Shown one piece after another: positions 18,667-28,553 of a DNA stretch of 64,000 nucleotides (position 1 is the first letter of the stretch; every line of letters begins with the position of its first letter). The notes beneath the pieces were generated by a model. It worked only from the letters and a program-made list of their open reading frames with translations, ran no database searches and was not told the origin of the DNA. Origin of the DNA: Thalassolituus maritimus (lineage in GTDB: Bacteria > Pseudomonadota > Gammaproteobacteria > Pseudomonadales > Oceanobacteraceae); the NCBI GenBank assembly GCA_913019975.1, contig CAJWBH010000002.1, forward strand, positions 247,334 through 311,333. The letters are read 5' to 3'. Position numbers and translations under genes: made by a program.

Positions 18667-21600
18667 TCAGGCCTCAGCGACAGGTTTCACAACGAAGAGC
18701 AGGTCGCCCTGATTCACTTGCTGACCATCCGTGTTCATAACACGAGTTACCTTAAACTTCTGCTTAGCCGGATAGAGCTGACTGCCAGCACGGTTAAACT
18801 GTTTAAGGCTCAGCGGTGTGAACATTTTCATGGCTTCCATCAGACACAGGGTCTGAGAAACATCAATCACGTCACCTTCTTTCACAAAGGCAGGCTCACT
18901 CGGAGAAGATGAACCGTAGAAAATACTGGTCGACGGTGAAAGTACTTTCAGTTCGTCTGAGCCTTCAATTTTGAGCTGCGAGGCGTCGACGGCATCTGCG
19001 TTCATGTCTGCCGCGTCTTCGATGTCTTTAATCAGTGCATCGAGATCAATCCGATCCAGGAATTTCGGCAGATAAGTCGTATCGTAAACGCCATCAACAA
19101 ATACGTTGTCGTCCAGCACGCGCTTGAGAAGCGGGATGTTGGTGCATACGCCGGTGATTTTTACTTCATCCAGGTACTTACGCAATTTTGCGATGGTGTC
19201 GTTACGGTCTTCGCCATAACAGATGATCTGCGCGACCATGCTGTCATAGAACGGCGATACCTGCTTGCCTGCTGCCGCCATCGAAATTAATTCGATGTGG
19301 TCGTATTTCGGTAATACACATTCGCGGATCGTTCCTGGTGTTGGAACAAACTCCACGTCATCGCCTTTGAATACGGCTTTTTCGGCGTTGATACGAACTT
19401 CGATGGCGTAGCCTTTGTGATCTGGTTTCAGATCAGCGATATCACCACCTTCCGCAATACGGAACTGAGTCGAGACAATGTCGATACCAGAAACCAGTTC
19501 GGTCACAGGGTGTTCTACCTGAAGACGGGTGTTCATCTCCATGAAGTAGATCGCCATGTTGTCGAGGTCGAAAATAAACTCAACGGTACCGGCGCCAACA
19601 TAGTCGACAGCGTCTGCCAGTTTTTCTGCGTAATCGTAGGCACCTTGCTCCAGCTCGCGCGGCAGCATGGTAGAGCCTGATTCTTCGAAAATTTTCTGGT
19701 TATTACGCTGAACGGAGCAGTCACGCAGGCCCAGGATTTTGGTGTTGCCCTGAGAGTCACGCAGAACCTGAACCTCAATGTGGCGCAGAGACGTCACGTA
19801 TTTCTCGAGGTATACATCACCATTACCAAAGGCCGCTTTTGCTTCAGTAGAAATCTGGTGGAACAGGGCGTGAATGCGGTCTGCTGATTCAACAACCTGA
19901 ATCCCTTTGCCGCCACCACCGTGTACGGCTTTAAGCAGTACCGGGTAACCAATTTCATCTGCAACGCTCGCGGCATTCGCGGAGCTGGTCAGAATACCGT
20001 GGGAGCCGGGGACAACAGGCACGTTAACGCGCATCGCGGTGTTAATGGCGTTCGATTTGTTACCCATGGTTTCCATTGAAGAGACCGGTGGGCCAACGAA
20101 ATTAATGTCGTGGTTGCCACAGAGTGCAGCGAACTGACTGCTTTCTGACAGGAAGCCAATTCCCGGGTGCAGTGCATCAACACCTTCGTGATGCGCAATG
20201 CGCAAGACAGACTTGGCGTTGAGGTAACTTTCATCCGGTGTGTTACCACCAATACAGACAACGCGATCCTGTGGACCAAGCATATCAACAGGTACGGATT
20301 CCATATCCGGGTCAGACTGGATCAGTACGACTTTAATGTCGTTTTCCTGTGCCTTGCGGATCAGCTTCACTGCGGTACAGCCGCGTGCGTGAACCATGAC
20401 CTTGTCGATCTTGCCGTATTTTTTCTGGCTGACTTCGTCTTCGGCGGTCAGTGGTGCCATGCGTGCGGCAGAAACATAACCTTCAAGGACTCGTTCGAGT
20501 ACATCGTTAACGCTGTAGCGTGCCACTGGCATATCCGGGTCAATTTCGCGCAGGCGTTCATCGAGATCGTCGAAGAATGGGTTCGAAACCAGTCCGTCCA
20601 TTGAATCTGAAGAAACGGATAAATAGTTCGATAGAGTGCAGGTACTTGGCAGGTAACTAGGTACAACAATCTGCCCTGCGAACGGCATATTTGTACCTGA
20701 GAAATAATAGGTCTGCGCCAGCGGGTGCGTTACGAAACTCGCTTGAGCACCACCGGTACAGTCGCCAAAACCAAAGACCACGAGAGGCAGGTCATTGTCG
20801 CGAACAAAGCGGGTAATACGGTCGTTAACAACAGCCATTGAGAAGAGTGCCGCCGCACCTTCTTTGGTTTGCATACCGCCGGAGGATACGAAGCAAACGA
20901 CAGGCAGTTGCTGGCGAGCACATTCGACCATTAATTTGCAGAATTTCTCTGCACTGGCCATATCAAAAGCGCCAGCCTGGAAATCGAGGTTCGATACCAA
21001 GGCACCGACACGCTGTGTCTTGCCGCCGATATTAATATCCGCCAGGCCTGTGATAACACCACATGGCTGAATATTATTTTTCAGTGCTTTTTCGATAGAA
21101 GAACGGAAACCCGGAAAGGCCACTGGGTCTGCCGACATCAGGTTGGCATTGATCTCTTCGAAGTTATCAAAGAAACGCTCAATAATGGCCTTCGGTGATG
21201 TGCGCTTCTGACGTTTGGTGTCGTCGAGTACGTCCTGAATCAGCAGGTCGTGATAGGCCATGGTCAGACGGTTCCAGAAATCTTTACGACGACCGATGCT
21301 GACCGGGTTGATGCGCCCGTTATAGCTCTTTCCTGATTGCTCTGCGTTGTAGTACTCAGGCAGAAGCTTCTCGAAAATAAACGTGATCACCACGAAGAGA
21401 GTTTCGGACAAGCGCGGGAACGCGAGCTTTTTCCACTCTTCGACAGACTTCAGGAATTCACCGCTCTGCGAACTCTTGATGAAATAGCTGAGCCAGTAAT
21501 TGAAAGACTCGAGCTCCTTCATGGTGTAGCTTTCGCCTTTGGTCGCTTCCGACAGAGACTTATCCAACAGTGCTTTCACAGAGTCGCGGGAAAGCGCACG

Positions 21601-23559
21601 GTTGTTGTTCGCTTCTTTCGCGACACTGACCAGGTTATGAATAAAGTTGTCGTAGAGGCTGCCGAACACCAGCATGTTCTGGCAGACGTGACGGAACTCT
21701 TCGCGCAGTTCGTCATGCAGAATGGCATCCAGAATCGTGATGTCTGGATTAGCCGGGTTCTGAATATTTTCCTGACGGAACTGAATATACGGTGCCAGCG
21801 CTTCTTCAATAATTCGGCGGTTGGCTTCAGTCGCTTGTGTTTCTTCGTTGTTGCACAGAGCTTCTGAACGTGTCGAGAGTTTCAGTTCGGCACGGATGCT
21901 TTCTGGCAGTAGTTCGTCTGAAAGAATGGTATTCAGCGCGGTCGCCAGAGACTGACGCAGGGTCCCTTTGCCTTTTTCGGCGTTGCGCTCGGAGGTCAGC
22001 TCCTGACGGGTTTCGTGTGGTAACTGCTCACGAATATAAGCCGCCAGTGGGTGCGGATTGTCTTCAATAAAATCGGCAACGGCGCCGGCATCAAGAATAT
22101 CGGACGAGCGCAGCAAAAAGCGGCTCTGGCGATAGTCTTCAAGGTAATTAAGCAGGCCCTGGAAATTAACCGCGGCATCAGACTTCCAGCGGTTAAACAG
22201 ATACAGGCCGAAATTAAAGCAAAGGTCCTGCTTTGCTTTCAGGTAGTTATTCTTTGGTTCACCCAGGAAAAGACGGACGATGGTATTACGGCTTTCGTCA
22301 CGTTCTTCGTATTTCGCCCAGAAGGTTTTCCAGCTCTTTTGCAGGCCATCGTCGTACACGATTTTTTCAGGCGCCTGTAGCCATTTCTGGAACTTACGGT
22401 TCTGCTCATTCTGGATGCGTTGCTCCAGCTGACCCGCTGGGATTTCTTTGTCCGCAAGGCGGCCGTAGTTCTCAACCGTGGTCGAGTGAATACGACGACG
22501 CAGGGTCAGGTAGCGAGTATAGCGATAGCACAGGCCGAAAATATTGATATGTTCTGTCGGGCTCTGAGCAAGGAAGAAATTCGCGTTATTCTCAAGCGTT
22601 GACAGTTTTTCTGATGGGTTCAGAAAACGATCAATACTGCGCTTGTAGTGATCCATCAGGTAAGGGTTATTGCGCGTAAATTCTTTCGCACCTTCTTCGA
22701 TGGATTGAATGCCACTGGTAATTGCACGCAGCAGATTTGCACGCTTTTCATCGGCATCGGTCGGTGCGTAATCAATGATGCCATCAATCACGCCGGATTC
22801 GCGCAGCTGGTAGCCGGATACGCCGACGTACTTTGCACATTCCTGCCATGACAGGTTGTACTTGCGAGCGATACTGGCAAGCCCCTGCGGCTGAATCGTA
22901 TTGAAAATACCATCGCGTACTGACAGCAGGATGTTTGTCGCGGCCAGAGGAATAGCACCGCCAGAGTAACCTGCGCCCCAGATAATACCGATGGTCGGTA
23001 CATCGTTGTTCACCATCTCGGTGATAAGATGACTGATTGAGTGCGCCTGGTTATTGGCATTGGCCAACTCACCAGCGTCGGCCCCTGGGGTATCGATAAA
23101 GGTGATGATCGGCATCGCACGACTGGCGTAATTCTTTGCCTGTTGTGCCGCACGGTTGTGATGAATCGGTCCCCAGGCTCCATTGGAGTGGGAGCGGTTC
23201 TGGCAGATAAAGCCAACACGGCGAATCTGACCACCAAAATCGAGGTCTGCTTCAGCGCAGTATAGTGGCCCGTCTTCGACTTCTGAGACCACACGAACAA
23301 CGAGATGCTGAACGATACTCTTTGCGTCAGTGCGCTGAGGATTTTCGCTGGGTGCAACGACGCTTTGGATATAGTCGTCGATGTTGAGCTTTCTTAGTCG
23401 ATCCAGCTCAATAGCGCATTGTTGTGGAGCAATCAGGCCTTTAACTTTGTGATCAACCGCGTTGTCTTCATACTCGGGAAAAAGCGAGAAGTCCGCCGAT
23501 AATTTTTCGGCGATCTGAAATAACGGGTCCGTATGATTCGGTAATTCTTGTTGTGTCAT
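18667..23559 (-). CDS. Four-domain single-chain acyl-CoA carboxylase (CT-alpha, CT-beta, BC, BCCP)
   Basis: One 1630-residue chain carries a whole biotin-dependent carboxylase. Residues about 90-265 resemble the AccA carboxyltransferase (ITFIDTPGADAGE, WGAGYSGGAIPLA, SGVIDGIID). Residues about 290-810 are a helical linker I do not recognise. Residues about 815-1000 resemble AccD-type carboxyltransferase (FVSSGGMQTKEGA, GDCTGGAQASF). Residues about 1050-1505 are biotin carboxylase (HGGGGKGI 1213-1220, EMNTRLQVEHPVTE 1341-1354). Residues 1535-1630 are BCCP with biotin lysine K1578 in EAMKM. The order differs from eukaryotic ACC (BC-BCCP-CT). No AccD zinc finger is seen. ATG starts at 23559, 23580 and GTG 23610 are all possible. 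Location 140 bases downstream of fabB suggests malonyl-CoA supply, but the acyl-CoA substrate is unproven. Confidence 0.88.
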   Translation of the reverse strand: MTQQELPNHTDPLFQIAEKLSADFSLFPEYEDNAVDHKVKGLIAPQQCAIELDRLRKLNIDDYIQSVVAPSENPQRTDAKSIVQHLVVRVVSEVEDGPLYCAEADLDFGGQIRRVGFICQNRSHSNGAWGPIHHNRAAQQAKNYASRAMPIITFIDTPGADAGELANANNQAHSISHLITEMVNNDVPTIGIIWGAGYSGGAIPLAATNILLSVRDGIFNTIQPQGLASIARKYNLSWQECAKYVGVSGYQLRESGVIDGIIDYAPTDADEKRANLLRAITSGIQSIEEGAKEFTRNNPYLMDHYKRSIDRFLNPSEKLSTLENNANFFLAQSPTEHINIFGLCYRYTRYLTLRRRIHSTTVENYGRLADKEIPAGQLEQRIQNEQNRKFQKWLQAPEKIVYDDGLQKSWKTFWAKYEERDESRNTIVRLFLGEPKNNYLKAKQDLCFNFGLYLFNRWKSDAAVNFQGLLNYLEDYRQSRFLLRSSDILDAGAVADFIEDNPHPLAAYIREQLPHETRQELTSERNAEKGKGTLRQSLATALNTILSDELLPESIRAELKLSTRSEALCNNEETQATEANRRIIEEALAPYIQFRQENIQNPANPDITILDAILHDELREEFRHVCQNMLVFGSLYDNFIHNLVSVAKEANNNRALSRDSVKALLDKSLSEATKGESYTMKELESFNYWLSYFIKSSQSGEFLKSVEEWKKLAFPRLSETLFVVITFIFEKLLPEYYNAEQSGKSYNGRINPVSIGRRKDFWNRLTMAYHDLLIQDVLDDTKRQKRTSPKAIIERFFDNFEEINANLMSADPVAFPGFRSSIEKALKNNIQPCGVITGLADINIGGKTQRVGALVSNLDFQAGAFDMASAEKFCKLMVECARQQLPVVCFVSSGGMQTKEGAAALFSMAVVNDRITRFVRDNDLPLVVFGFGDCTGGAQASFVTHPLAQTYYFSGTNMPFAGQIVVPSYLPSTCTLSNYLSVSSDSMDGLVSNPFFDDLDERLREIDPDMPVARYSVNDVLERVLEGYVSAARMAPLTAEDEVSQKKYGKIDKVMVHARGCTAVKLIRKAQENDIKVVLIQSDPDMESVPVDMLGPQDRVVCIGGNTPDESYLNAKSVLRIAHHEGVDALHPGIGFLSESSQFAALCGNHDINFVGPPVSSMETMGNKSNAINTAMRVNVPVVPGSHGILTSSANAASVADEIGYPVLLKAVHGGGGKGIQVVESADRIHALFHQISTEAKAAFGNGDVYLEKYVTSLRHIEVQVLRDSQGNTKILGLRDCSVQRNNQKIFEESGSTMLPRELEQGAYDYAEKLADAVDYVGAGTVEFIFDLDNMAIYFMEMNTRLQVEHPVTELVSGIDIVSTQFRIAEGGDIADLKPDHKGYAIEVRINAEKAVFKGDDVEFVPTPGTIRECVLPKYDHIELISMAAAGKQVSPFYDSMVAQIICYGEDRNDTIAKLRKYLDEVKITGVCTNIPLLKRVLDDNVFVDGVYDTTYLPKFLDRIDLDALIKDIEDAADMNADAVDASQLKIEGSDELKVLSPSTSIFYGSSSPSEPAFVKEGDVIDVSQTLCLMEAMKMFTPLSLKQFNRAGSQLYPAKQKFKVTRVMNTDGQQVNQGDLLFVVKPVAEA

Positions 23560-23699
23560 GCGTTGTATTCCGTTGGTCATTCTCAGGCGTTTCACTGAAC
23601 CCGGTGTCACTGGGTTACATGCCTGATTTTTTTAGTTTTTATGCCCCATTGAGTAAGCTCCGGTATCCCGGATAGAGGTATGCCACGGTGATCCGCTTG

Positions 23700-24911
23700 T
23701 TACACCTTTTTAAATACCAGGGTGGCGTTTGTACCACCAAAGCCAAAGCTGTTTGACATGATCGTCGTCAAACTGGCATCACGGTTTTCGGTAACAAGCG
23801 GCACGTCCGCCGCGCCCGGATCGCGTTCAGTCACGTTCGCGCTTCCGGTGATAAAGCCATCTTTCTGCATTAACAGGCAGTAGATAGCTTCCTGAACACC
23901 CGCCGCTCCAAGAGAGTGGCCAGTCAAAGATTTGGTTGAGCTGAAAGGGGGCACGTTACCACTGAAGGCACGCTTAACAGCGTCAAGCTCGCAAATATCA
24001 CCCGCTGGCGTACTGGTGCCGTGGGTGTTCAGATAATCGATGTTCGGGTTGCCTGCCATTTCCAGAGCGTCGCGCATACAACGCTCCGCGCCTTCGCCTG
24101 AAGGAGCAACCATGTCAGCGCCGTCAGAGGTAGCGCCATAGCCGATGATTTCGGCATAAATCGTCGCGCCACGTTTGACCGCGTGTTCGTATTCTTCAAG
24201 AACGACCATGCCCGCACCGCCGGCAATAACAAAGCCATCGCGAGTCGCGTCGTAGGGGCGAGAGGCCTTATCCGGGGTGTCGTTGTACTTGGTCGAAAGG
24301 GCGCCCATCGCATCAAACTGCATGGTCAGCGTCCAGTGTTCTTCTTCGCCGCCGCCAGCGAACATAATGTCCTGCTTACCCCACTGGATAAGCTCCATTG
24401 CATTACCGATACAATGGGCGCTGGTCGCACACGCGGAGGTAATGGAGTAGTTCACGCCACGAATAGAAAATGGGGTGGCCAGGTTGGCCGATACGGTGCT
24501 GCCCATAGAACGGGTCACACGGTATGGGCCTACACGACGGATGCCTTTTTCGCGCAGGGTGTCGACGGCTTCAACGATATCGCTGGACGATGCACCGCCA
24601 GAACCTGCAATCAGGCCAGTACGCGGGCTGCTGACCATATCTTCGCTGAGACCTGCATCCGCGATGGCTTCTTTCAGAGCAATGTAGGAGTAGGCAGCAG
24701 AGTCGCCCATGAAGCGGCGCTGCTTGCGATCGATATGATCATCTGGGTTTATTTGTGGTCTGCCAGCGATGTGGCTTCTGAAGCCCGCGTCTTCGTATTC
24801 GGGGATGTAACGGATACCCGATGTCTGGCCTCTAAGGGAGGTCAGTACCTCTTCCTTATTGTTGCCGATGCAACTAACAATTCCTAACCCAGTGATAACG
24901 ACGCGGCGCAT
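23700..24911 (-). CDS. fabB: Beta-ketoacyl-ACP synthase I
   Basis: FabB condenses malonyl-ACP with acyl-ACP and is the synthase needed for unsaturated fatty acid elongation. The 403-residue protein starts [18 protein letters not shown] and has the catalytic C161 in [13 protein letters not shown], the first histidine in [11 protein letters not shown], and the second in [12 protein letters not shown]. These local sequences match FabB rather than FabF. ATG 24911 is preferred to an upstream extension reaching 24953. FabA, its usual neighbour in gammaproteobacteria, is not next to it here; instead the fused carboxylase gene follows. A candidate promoter is listed separately. Confidence 0.92.
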   Translation of the reverse strand: MRRVVITGLGIVSCIGNNKEEVLTSLRGQTSGIRYIPEYEDAGFRSHIAGRPQINPDDHIDRKQRRFMGDSAAYSYIALKEAIADAGLSEDMVSSPRTGLIAGSGGASSSDIVEAVDTLREKGIRRVGPYRVTRSMGSTVSANLATPFSIRGVNYSITSACATSAHCIGNAMELIQWGKQDIMFAGGGEEEHWTLTMQFDAMGALSTKYNDTPDKASRPYDATRDGFVIAGGAGMVVLEEYEHAVKRGATIYAEIIGYGATSDGADMVAPSGEGAERCMRDALEMAGNPNIDYLNTHGTSTPAGDICELDAVKRAFSGNVPPFSSTKSLTGHSLGAAGVQEAIYCLLMQKDGFITGSANVTERDPGAADVPLVTENRDASLTTIMSNSFGFGGTNATLVFKKV

Positions 24912-24993
24912 TACGACTAAACCTTGCCTTCTGTTCTGATACCTTAAACACACGTGGAAGGCTCACGGACGCCTCCTCCCACAGAAGCCCCTC

Positions 24994-25021
24994 ACTATAA
25001 AGCACTGGGCGCCGGGAACAA
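24994..25021 (-). promoter_or_regulatory. Candidate sigma-70 promoter for fabB
   Basis: On the minus strand TTGTTC (25021-25016), a 16-base spacer, and TATAGT (24999-24994) lie about 83 bases before the fabB start. The -10 is good and the -35 only half matches consensus. Confidence 0.4.
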
Positions 25022-25062
25022 ATTAAAATGTGTGTTTTCGGTGGAGAGGGGCCGGATTTGGC

Positions 25063-25821
25063 TCACTTGCGCAACGTTGCGACTGTCTGGCGCCAATATG
25101 AGGCGAGTGACAGCAGGGCAATGACAGCCGCGGCAACCGTCAGAATTCGGGTGTCGGGGTAGCGGCTGTCGTGAAATAACATAGTGATACAGGTGATGGT
25201 CATCAGGCCAGCTGCGAAGCGTTCAAGCCCTTTGCCCTGAAGCCACCAGATCTCATCCGTCAGCTTTTGAGCGATCAGTGCAAAGATGAGGCCTGCGGCA
25301 GAACCGACCAGAATATCCAGCGGCCAGTGCGCGCCAACCGCGGCACGGCTGATCGCGGCAACCAGAGCGATCACGAGAAGCGCAATCGTACCGCCGATGC
25401 TTCGCATGTTGAGGGCGAGCAAACCAGCGGTCGCTAATGCGGTAAAGGAATGCCCGGACGGGAACGCGTGGTTCTTAACGACGGGACCGATGACCTTGAA
25501 AACGTCGGCATCTAACACGGCAGGCGGACGCGGTATCTCAAGCAGGTTCTTCAGGCCATGAACGAACAGGGCGCCGATAATCAGCAATACAAACCCGGAA
25601 TTGAAAATATGCGGGTAACGGCTGGCAACAATCGCGATCACAGCAACGGCAAACAAGGTGTCGGCAACAAAGGTCATGTTGGCCCAGAAGGCATCTGGCA
25701 GGATACCAGCGTTAGCGTTAAACCAGAGGAAGAGTTCCTGATTAGAGCCTTGCGACGTTACACCTGCTGCCAGAACAAGCAGCAGCATGGCGAGGCTGAT
25801 GAGCAGCGTATCTGTCTTCAT
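25063..25821 (-). CDS. PAP2-family membrane phosphatase
   Basis: This 252-residue inner-membrane protein has about six hydrophobic segments and the three PAP2 motifs: KNLLEIPRPP, PSGHS and SRAAVGAHWPLDI. Such enzymes remove phosphate from lipid pyrophosphates or phosphatidic acid on the periplasmic side. Its ATG overlaps the stop of the GT39 gene by four bases (ATGA), so it is translated with the glycosyltransferase genes. Recycling of undecaprenyl pyrophosphate or dephosphorylation of a lipid A-type acceptor is the likely role (inference). Confidence 0.88.
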   Translation of the reverse strand: MKTDTLLISLAMLLLVLAAGVTSQGSNQELFLWFNANAGILPDAFWANMTFVADTLFAVAVIAIVASRYPHIFNSGFVLLIIGALFVHGLKNLLEIPRPPAVLDADVFKVIGPVVKNHAFPSGHSFTALATAGLLALNMRSIGGTIALLVIALVAAISRAAVGAHWPLDILVGSAAGLIFALIAQKLTDEIWWLQGKGLERFAAGLMTITCITMLFHDSRYPDTRILTVAAAVIALLSLASYWRQTVATLRK

Positions 25822-27380
25822 TCGGTCGCTTCACTTTCCGGTTGGCCGCCGCTGTGGCGAATGATCATGATCGGGCCTGACTGATATAAAACATCAAAAG
25901 GATGTTCAATGCGTTTCACTCTGTCTTCGCGGGCAAAACCTACCTCGCCCGGCTCCAATCGACGGCGCTCAGTCCAGGTATCGAGATAGACGTTGAAACT
26001 CGGCATATCAATGGATTGAGTAACCACCGGCTCGCCCAGTTCTTTGGCAAACATTGCGGCGTCCCAAACCGGACGCTGTTGGGTTTCACTGAAGGTCGGG
26101 ATGAACAGGAACCAAAGCAGAACAGACTGAACGACGCCCGCCATAACCAGACCAAACCATGGGCTGAAACGCTTCCAGAAAATCAGAGCCAGCGCCGCGA
26201 TCGTTCCCAGGGCCGCCAGAATCACAAAATCAGTATTAAAGTACTCCGCAGCACGCTGCGCAGTGGCGATCTCAATGGGGTTGGTCAGTCGCGCTTCTAC
26301 TATCGGGATCAGTAAAGGGAAGGCGACCATAAGGCCAAACAGGATCAATGGGAACACGGCAGCCAGCAGGCGACTCTGTAGCCAGTTACGGTAACGAGCC
26401 ATCAGAATAACCAGCGGTGTTACCCCATAGAGGATGTAGTGCGGCAGCTTAGTACTGGCAAGACTGAATAAGACCAGTACGACCAGGAACCAGATCCACA
26501 GGAAGCGGTTCAGATGGTCGCCGCCTGCCAGTGTGGTTTTGATGGATGGCAGTATGCGTAGCAGAAGTCCGCCAAAAGGGGCAAGCACGAACGGCAGTAC
26601 CATAGGGTAAAACAGAAGCCCGCCGTCGTGTCCTTCCATGGCGTTATTGAAACGGTTGACGTTGTGCTTCATAAAGAAGCCGTCGATAAACTCCTGACCG
26701 TGAATCTGATACGCCGCGATATACCATGGAGCTGCGATCAGCAGGAATATGATCCAGCCGGGAATATAAAAAATCGCGCGCAGGAATTCCTGTCGGTAGC
26801 CACTACTCAGGTAGAACAGGCCTCCGGCCATAAACGGAATAGCAACCGCCACTGGGCCTTTGGTGAGTGTGCCGAGTGCCATGAGTACATAGATCCCAAT
26901 CAGCAGGCCGCGAGATGGCGCCTGTGAATAGAGATACATGGCCAGCATGGTGGTGGCCAGGATCATGTTGAGCAGGCCGTCAGCTGTGGCAACGTGGGTA
27001 ATGGCATTGATACCTGCAGCGGTCGCTGCCATGAGTGCGGCTGCGATGGCGGTTTGCTGGTCTGTTACTTTGCGGGTGAAGGCAAAAATCGCAAGTACCC
27101 ACAGAATGCCTGCCAGAGCGGATGGCAGTCGGAATACCCAGACATCGGTGCCGAAGGCTGCGACAGAGGCGGCCTGGAGCCAGTAAATCAGAATGGGTTT
27201 GTCGAAACGGATGCGATCATTGAGGTAAGTGGTGATGAAATCACCACGCTCGAACATTCCCCGTGTCGCTTCGCTGAATGCGCCTTCGTCGTGGTCAAAC
27301 AGCAGGAAGCCGTTGAGGTTCATAGTCATCAGGACGATGACAAACCCCAGCAGCCAGAGAGGCAGTGCAGTACGGCTCAT
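25818..27380 (-). CDS. ArnT-like membrane glycosyltransferase (GT39/PMT family)
   Basis: This 520-residue, multi-spanning membrane protein has the N-terminal periplasmic motif FDHDEGAFSEATRGMFERGD, then FDKPILIYWLQ, characteristic of GT39/PMT enzymes that use polyprenyl-phosphate sugars. E. coli ArnT moves L-Ara4N to lipid A; the sugar here is not known. About a dozen membrane segments are followed by a soluble C-terminal part. ATG 27380 starts 8 bases after the stop of the GT2 gene; a longer frame to 27488 overlaps that gene and is not favoured. It is coupled to the PAP2 gene downstream. Confidence 0.85.
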   Translation of the reverse strand: MSRTALPLWLLGFVIVLMTMNLNGFLLFDHDEGAFSEATRGMFERGDFITTYLNDRIRFDKPILIYWLQAASVAAFGTDVWVFRLPSALAGILWVLAIFAFTRKVTDQQTAIAAALMAATAAGINAITHVATADGLLNMILATTMLAMYLYSQAPSRGLLIGIYVLMALGTLTKGPVAVAIPFMAGGLFYLSSGYRQEFLRAIFYIPGWIIFLLIAAPWYIAAYQIHGQEFIDGFFMKHNVNRFNNAMEGHDGGLLFYPMVLPFVLAPFGGLLLRILPSIKTTLAGGDHLNRFLWIWFLVVLVLFSLASTKLPHYILYGVTPLVILMARYRNWLQSRLLAAVFPLILFGLMVAFPLLIPIVEARLTNPIEIATAQRAAEYFNTDFVILAALGTIAALALIFWKRFSPWFGLVMAGVVQSVLLWFLFIPTFSETQQRPVWDAAMFAKELGEPVVTQSIDMPSFNVYLDTWTERRRLEPGEVGFAREDRVKRIEHPFDVLYQSGPIMIIRHSGGQPESEATE

Positions 27381-27387
27381 AAAGAAA

Positions 27388-28470
27388 TCAACTGGTAGAT
27401 GAGTTCGTTGTCTCGGAAGCGCCCGTGTCGGATGCCTGCGCTGTTGTGTTGGCTTCAGCCCAGTCGTCTTCACCTGCTGGTACTTCATCGTCTCTGTGGT
27501 AGATGACGTACTGTTCGCGTTTCGAAGATTCGAAGTAAGTACGCGAGATCAACTCTGAGAGTACACCGGTTGTCAGGAACTGCAGCGAGGCAATCAGGAA
27601 GACCACCGCGATGAGGAATAGTGGTCGACCTCCTATATCTTCGCCCATAGCGAACTTAACAATCGCGAGGTACACCAGCAACAAAGAGCTCACAGAGCCG
27701 AGCGCCAGGCCGATAGACCCGAAGAAGTGACCCGGGCGGGCGCGGTAGCGCATAAAGAAATAGACAGACAGCAGATCCAGAATCACCCGGAAAGTACGTG
27801 AGATACCGTACTTCGACTCGCCTGCGGTCCGTGCGTTGTGATTAACAACAATTTCACCGATGCGGCTTGGTGGCACAACCGCAGCTACCCAGGCTGGGAT
27901 AAAACGGTGCATTTCACCGTAGAGGCGCACTTGCTTGATAACAGACGACTTGTAGATTTTCAGAGAGCAGCCGTAATCATTGATACGCACGCCTGTGATC
28001 TTGCCGATCAGGCGGTTTGCAATGCGTGATGGAATCTTACGCAGGAACAGGTCGTCCTTGCGGTTTTTACGCCAGCCAGTAAGCAGATCGAGGTCGCGCT
28101 CAATCAGGTGGTCGACCATACGTGGAATATCATTCGGATCATTCTGCAGGTCACCATCGAGGGTAGCGATCAGGTCACCGCGGGCTTCATCGATGCCCGC
28201 CTGCATGGCTGCGGTCTGGCCGAAGTTACGGCGCAGTTCGATCACACGGACATGGCGGCCGTAGTCGTCGGCTTCGCGTTGCAGGGCCTGAGGCGTGCCG
28301 TCAGTCGAGCCGTCGTCGACGACCAGTAGCTCCCACTTACCTTCGTAAGTAGACAGAGCATTATGAACCGCTTCCACCATTGGTTTTACATTTTCTATTT
28401 CGTTATACATAGGAATAACGATGGAGAGAGATGGCTTGGCGTTTTTTGCCTCAGTCAAGGGAGATACCAC
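27388..28470 (-). CDS. GT2 family glycosyltransferase (polyprenyl-phosphate sugar synthase type)
   Basis: This 360-residue protein has an N-terminal GT-A domain with VVDDGSTDGT and the metal-binding LDGDLQNDP, then two C-terminal membrane segments (about 235-258 and 270-300). This is the layout of ArnC/DPM1-type enzymes, which transfer a sugar from a nucleotide donor to undecaprenyl phosphate on the cytosolic face. GTG 28470 is used as start; no strong ribosome site was found. The tail after about 320 is acidic and low in complexity. It should supply the donor for the neighbouring GT39 enzyme. Confidence 0.88.
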   Translation of the reverse strand: MVSPLTEAKNAKPSLSIVIPMYNEIENVKPMVEAVHNALSTYEGKWELLVVDDGSTDGTPQALQREADDYGRHVRVIELRRNFGQTAAMQAGIDEARGDLIATLDGDLQNDPNDIPRMVDHLIERDLDLLTGWRKNRKDDLFLRKIPSRIANRLIGKITGVRINDYGCSLKIYKSSVIKQVRLYGEMHRFIPAWVAAVVPPSRIGEIVVNHNARTAGESKYGISRTFRVILDLLSVYFFMRYRARPGHFFGSIGLALGSVSSLLLVYLAIVKFAMGEDIGGRPLFLIAVVFLIASLQFLTTGVLSELISRTYFESSKREQYVIYHRDDEVPAGEDDWAEANTTAQASDTGASETTNSSTS

Positions 28471-28553
28471 GCTTAGTCTTTAGAAAGTCGTGCGCGATGA
28501 TACCGGAAACTCGTACCCGGTAAAATAACCGCGTCCCTCAGAATTCCGGGACT

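Noticed and set aside
21337-21867. Plus-strand frame inside the carboxylase linker region
   Set aside because: It is antisense to the linker of the carboxylase, with no start signal or recognisable domain.
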